Origin: a bacterium | GTDB taxonomy: Bacteria > Bacillota_I > Bacilli_A > RF39 > UBA660 | Direction of reading: 5' to 3' | Length of the DNA stretch: 26,450 nt | Assembly: GCA_029007415.1 (NCBI GenBank) | Contig: JAQXHT010000078.1 | Location: 1-26,450, forward strand | Shown: piece by piece, positions 24,081 through 26,450 of the stretch | Numbering within the stretch: position 1 is the stretch's first letter | How the letters are laid out: each line of letters begins with the position of its first letter | Position numbers and translations under genes: made by a program | Notes under the pieces: model-generated | Databases searched by the model: none | What the model saw: only the letters and a program-made list of their open reading frames with translations | Told to the model about the DNA's origin: nothing

Positions 24081-25288
24081 GTGTAATAAGTGAAAAAGAA
24101 GCAACGGCGCTTGTAACTGAAATTGGTTTTTTGGTCAGTTCTTATGGTCAGAATTTGCAAAGTCTTGAAGAAAAAGAACATATTCTTTGTTCTAATGCAA
24201 GTATTTTAGCAGGATATGATGGAGCAAAAGTAGCAGGTTCTAACAGAAGTGAAGTACAAGAAGACTATACTAAGTATTATTATGATAGATTTAGTATTAA
24301 GGGTGCTAATGAGATAGTTAGTAATAGTACTAGTATTATGAATGAAACTGATAGATTACAAACTAGTGCACAAGAGTTAATTAGTCAAATGAAAAATATG
24401 GATAATTCTTTAATGATAATAGCTATTTATATTTCTAATATTGAAAATTGCTTGAGGTCAGGTCGTATTACTTCTAAGAAACCATATTCAAAAATGAATA
24501 TTTTAGATAAAATTAAATGTGCTAACGAAGTGATGAAAGCAGATAAAGAACTTAATTATGCTTATCTTAACACTACGGCCGTTCTTAGAAATGGTAATGT
24601 AAGTATTCAGTTACATAATGGTAAAATATTAACAGCTAATACTGAATATTTTGAATATTATAATAAATATGGTATTAAAGTAATAGCTCCAATAGCAAAA
24701 GTAGCATACTCTAAGGATTTAGGAATTTTCTATCTCAAAAATATGAATGAGGATGAAAGAGATCATTACTATTATTTAACAGCTCAATACCATAGAGATA
24801 TTATGGGTGAAACAGATAAATATGGTGATAATTTTAAAAAGCTAGCAGTTGCTCCAATAAATAAATTTACTTTGGAATATACTGATTATAATCACGAAGA
24901 AATTGAAGATAGTAGTTGGGCAGCTTTCTATAATAATGGTAGCAAAGATATCAATATTGATATGGCGTACGCTGACGCTAGTGGTGAAAATTACCATTTT
25001 CAAGTGGAAACATATTCTCATGAATTAGGACACTCTTATGATCACTCAATAGGGTCAGACAAGCAGTTTTCTCTTGGTACAGAAGAATATGCTGATGTTT
25101 TTAATCAAATTAATAAAAAGGATAGTGAATTTGAACATATCAGAGAATATGGCCATGAAAGTCCTTCTGAGTGTTTTGCTGAATCTACAATGCTTTATTA
25201 TAATAATCCATCAGCATTAAAAGAAATAAAGATTGATGGATATGGTGTAAATAATTTATATGAATATATGAAAAATATATTAGAATAG
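24077..25288 (+). CDS. Putative secreted metallopeptidase effector (helical N-terminus plus HELGH domain)
   Basis: 403 residues. Residues 1-125 are helical with no signal peptide, like the targeting part of T7SS polymorphic toxins but shorter than a canonical LXG domain. A middle region spans about 140-270. The C-terminal domain has a zinc site: HELGH at 315-319 with Asp322 nearby, and a downstream SECFAES (364-370) giving Glu365 or Glu369 as a third ligand, followed by YNNPSALK. This layout resembles gluzincin toxin domains of the anthrax lethal factor-like or Pro-Pro endopeptidase kind. It is translationally coupled to the WxxxG gene (ATGA overlap, AAAGGAG site). Function as a secreted toxin is inferred; the peptidase motif is directly visible. 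Target unknown. Confidence 0.65.
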   Translation: MSVISEKEATALVTEIGFLVSSYGQNLQSLEEKEHILCSNASILAGYDGAKVAGSNRSEVQEDYTKYYYDRFSIKGANEIVSNSTSIMNETDRLQTSAQELISQMKNMDNSLMIIAIYISNIENCLRSGRITSKKPYSKMNILDKIKCANEVMKADKELNYAYLNTTAVLRNGNVSIQLHNGKILTANTEYFEYYNKYGIKVIAPIAKVAYSKDLGIFYLKNMNEDERDHYYYLTAQYHRDIMGETDKYGDNFKKLAVAPINKFTLEYTDYNHEEIEDSSWAAFYNNGSKDINIDMAYADASGENYHFQVETYSHELGHSYDHSIGSDKQFSLGTEEYADVFNQINKKDSEFEHIREYGHESPSECFAESTMLYYNNPSALKEIKIDGYGVNNLYEYMKNILE

Positions 25289-25296
25289 GAGTAGCT

Positions 25297-25872
25297 ATGT
25301 TAAAAAATACTGAAGAAAAATTATCAATAAAGAGTATAAGTAGGGGTAAAAGAGTTTTTCTAACTTCGGGAATAGTTATTACTTCATTATGTCTTGGTTT
25401 GGCTAATAAAACACCTAAAAAAATAGATGACCCATTCAATAACTATGCCAATTTATTTGCAGAAAGTTCAAAGAAAATAGCTGGAGAGAAGTTTGATCCA
25501 TTATTTGAACAATTTTATAAAACTGGTACTGTTAATATTAATAACAAAGGTTATGAAATTGCTGATTTATATATAAAAACTATGGAAGATGACAAGAATT
25601 ATTTAACAGAAGCAGGAGAAAGTATTGATTTACTTACTAGTATTCCTTTAGTTGGGGAGAAAAAAGCTAGTGTAGAGTTAAGAAAAGCAGACTTTTTATA
25701 TGATATATATAAAGAAGGATATATAAATGATAATGTCCTAGAAATTGATAATGAGAAGTTAAAAGATTATCTTGAAGACTGGGATGGTAAAGAACATAGC
25801 GAAGTAAGAAGACTAAAAATAGAGCAAGAAGCTAGTAAGGAGTATCACAGAAAATATGGACAAACAAGATAA
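25297..25872 (+). CDS. Membrane-anchored protein of unknown function, candidate immunity protein
   Basis: 191 residues, not recognised. A basic N-terminus (KSISRGKR) and one hydrophobic segment at about 20-37 look like an uncleaved signal anchor, followed by a charged, mostly helical soluble part of about 150 residues rich in Glu and Lys. There is no proper lipobox around the cysteine in SLCLG. The GGAG ribosome site lies eight bases after the effector gene's stop. An extracytoplasmic domain next to a secreted peptidase gene suggests immunity or an accessory role; this rests on position only. Confidence 0.5.
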   Translation: MLKNTEEKLSIKSISRGKRVFLTSGIVITSLCLGLANKTPKKIDDPFNNYANLFAESSKKIAGEKFDPLFEQFYKTGTVNINNKGYEIADLYIKTMEDDKNYLTEAGESIDLLTSIPLVGEKKASVELRKADFLYDIYKEGYINDNVLEIDNEKLKDYLEDWDGKEHSEVRRLKIEQEASKEYHRKYGQTR

Positions 25873-26089
25873 AATAGTAGTGAGTACTAATGGTGAAGAA
25901 AAAATAATATATCCATTAGTAGAAGTAGATAGTGTTGATAAAAAATATATAATATATAGTTACTTTACAGAACCTGATAAAATTGAAGAAGATACTTATC
26001 TAGGAGTCTTAACAGGTGATACAATACTACCAGTTTCTAATGATGAACTAGAACAATTCAATAATTTATTTCAACAAATTATTATATAA
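25856..26089 (+). CDS. Small DUF1292-like protein
   Basis: 77 residues. The pattern YPLVEVDSVDKKYIIYSYFTEPDKIEEDTYLGVLTGD followed by a Glu-rich C-terminal helix resembles DUF1292 (YrzB-like) proteins, which are small acidic cytosolic proteins of unknown function. The similarity is by eye and modest. The ATG overlaps the preceding gene by 17 bases, and an AAGGAG sits 13 bases upstream, rather far. It is the last gene of the long uvrC-to-toxin unit and is followed by a terminator. It could be a cytosolic immunity protein or chaperone for the effector; that is inference. Confidence 0.5.
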   Translation: MDKQDKIVVSTNGEEKIIYPLVEVDSVDKKYIIYSYFTEPDKIEEDTYLGVLTGDTILPVSNDELEQFNNLFQQIII

Positions 26090-26091
26090 AG

Positions 26092-26118
26092 CATACACAA
26101 TTTAGTTGTATGTTTTTT
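26092..26118 (+). terminator. Intrinsic terminator closing the uvrC-miaA-effector unit
   Basis: 6-bp stem CATACA/TGTATG with a 9-base loop and six T. It is the first clear terminator after the uvrC promoter. Confidence 0.8.
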
Positions 26119-26146
26119 CTTTCGAAAAATAGGAAAAATCTTCTTA

Positions 26147-26175
26147 TTGTTAAATGTCAAATATTATGATATCAT
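26147..26175 (+). promoter_or_regulatory. Probable promoter of the 19-codon ORF
   Basis: TTGTTA (26147-26152), 17-base spacer, TATCAT (26170-26175). The -10 lies in the palindrome ATGATATCAT (26166-26175), and two ATGTCAA copies flank it (26154-26160 and 26180-26186). Confidence 0.45.
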
Positions 26176-26223
26176 TAAGATGTCAAGAATACTGATAAAT
26201 GATAATAGGAAGTAGGTGTTAGT

Positions 26224-26283
26224 ATGTATCAAGGAACTCTAGTTAACTGTGAATTAACCTGGGGGGGGTACTTACTAATTTAA
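26224..26283 (+). CDS. Candidate small peptide gene with a G8 tract
   Basis: A 19-codon ORF reads MYQGTLVNCELTWGGYLLI. It has an AGGTG ribosome site five bases upstream, a plausible promoter and a strong terminator downstream. The Trp-Gly-Gly codons form an uninterrupted G8 (26261-26268), remarkable in such AT-rich DNA. One extra G would extend the ORF to 34 codons with its stop inside the terminator stem (26325), a stop placement seen at three other genes here. It could be a peptide gene, a leader peptide for the next gene, or a remnant. There is no database-type evidence. Confidence 0.35.
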   Translation: MYQGTLVNCELTWGGYLLI

Positions 26284-26314
26284 ATAAAAAATTTATTTTC
26301 TTTTGTCGTGGAAT

Positions 26315-26358
26315 AAAGATAGATTAAATACTAATTATAGTATAAATCTATCTTTTTT
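26315..26358 (+). terminator. Strong intrinsic terminator or attenuator before the last gene
   Basis: 11-bp stem AAAGATAGATT/AATCTATCTTT, extended by AGTAT/ATACT pairing across small bulges, with six T. It lies 37 bases upstream of the final ATG, so it could terminate the small unit or attenuate the next gene. Confidence 0.88.
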
Positions 26359-26394
26359 GTGTAAAACTAAAATAGAAAGAGTAGGTCATTAATA

Positions 26395-26450
26395 ATGAAG
26401 AATAAAAAGAAAGATTTAGTTTTAATATTAATAGTTTTTATTTTATTAAT
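26395..26450 (+). CDS. Start of a membrane or secreted protein (3' end outside window)
   Basis: Only 18 complete codons are visible: a Lys-rich start MKNKKKD followed by the hydrophobic run LVLILIVFILL, so a signal peptide or membrane anchor. The ribosome site is weak (AGAGTAGG about 12 bases upstream). The family cannot be told. Confidence 0.55.
   Translation, partial: MKNKKKDLVLILIVFILL

Noticed and set aside
24077..24454. Calling the effector N-terminus a canonical LXG domain
   Set aside because: It is helical but only about 125 residues and lacks a clear LxG motif at the N-terminus, so only a general T7SS-like role is suggested.
1..26450. Mollicutes-type code with UGA = Trp
   Set aside because: Trp is encoded by TGG, UGA ends real genes (11316, 24078), and no gene needs UGA read-through.
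1..26450. tRNA, rRNA, transposase, integrase or attachment sites
   Set aside because: None were found on either strand; no cloverleaf with a conserved TTCGA-type arm and no recombinase motifs in any ORF.

Overview
The window comes from a very AT-rich, low-GC Gram-positive bacterium (Bacillota, Bacilli-like). Genes carry strong AGGAGG-type ribosome sites, several promoters match TTGACA-N17-TATAAT exactly, terminators are intrinsic hairpins, and a cotJ spore-coat locus is present. UGA is used as a stop (for example at 11316-11318 and 24078-24080) and Trp is encoded by TGG, so this is not a UGA=Trp Mollicutes. An uncultured gut Bacilli lineage fits, but the species cannot be read from the sequence.

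Layout. (1) 1-4575, + strand, housekeeping: 3' part of trigger factor, ribosomal protein L33, elongation factor P, UDP-glucose 4-epimerase, and a CBS/DRTGG-type family II pyrophosphatase. (2) 4611-6348, - strand: CotJC manganese-catalase-like coat protein, a CotJA-CotJB fusion, and a membrane-anchored M23 endopeptidase. (3) 6455-11318, + strand, cell surface: an orphan membrane protein, a zinc-ribbon protein with a structured leader, a GT4 glycosyltransferase, a PssD/PssE (Alg14/Alg13-like) glycosyltransferase pair, and a NodB-like protein that appears to have lost its catalytic residues. (4) 11529-15588: phosphomannomutase/phosphoglucomutase followed by murG-murB-divIB in the Bacillus-like order. 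(5) 15657-18741, an accessory block: Fic protein, an unrecognised protein with faint kinase-like features, and a convergent AAA/DUF4143 ATPase whose promoter lies in two tandem 40-bp palindromic units. (6) 18916-26089, one apparent transcription unit with no internal terminator that I can see: uvrC, a prepilin, mutL, miaA, then four accessory genes that look like a type-VII-secretion-style toxin module (small helical WxxxG protein, HELGH metallopeptidase effector, membrane-anchored protein, small DUF1292-like protein). (7) 26119-26450: a tiny transcription unit holding a 19-codon ORF with a G8 tract, then the start of a membrane protein that runs off the window.

How the parts fit. galE, the phosphohexomutase and the glycosyltransferases can supply and assemble a surface polysaccharide, while MurG, MurB, DivIB and the M23 peptidase build, divide and trim peptidoglycan. 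UvrC and MutL are DNA repair and MiaA modifies tRNA. The best candidate for an undescribed system is the metallopeptidase effector module attached with zero spacing behind miaA. The tandem operators at the AAA ATPase promoter and the two miniature transcription units (11347-11464 and about 26147-26358) come next.
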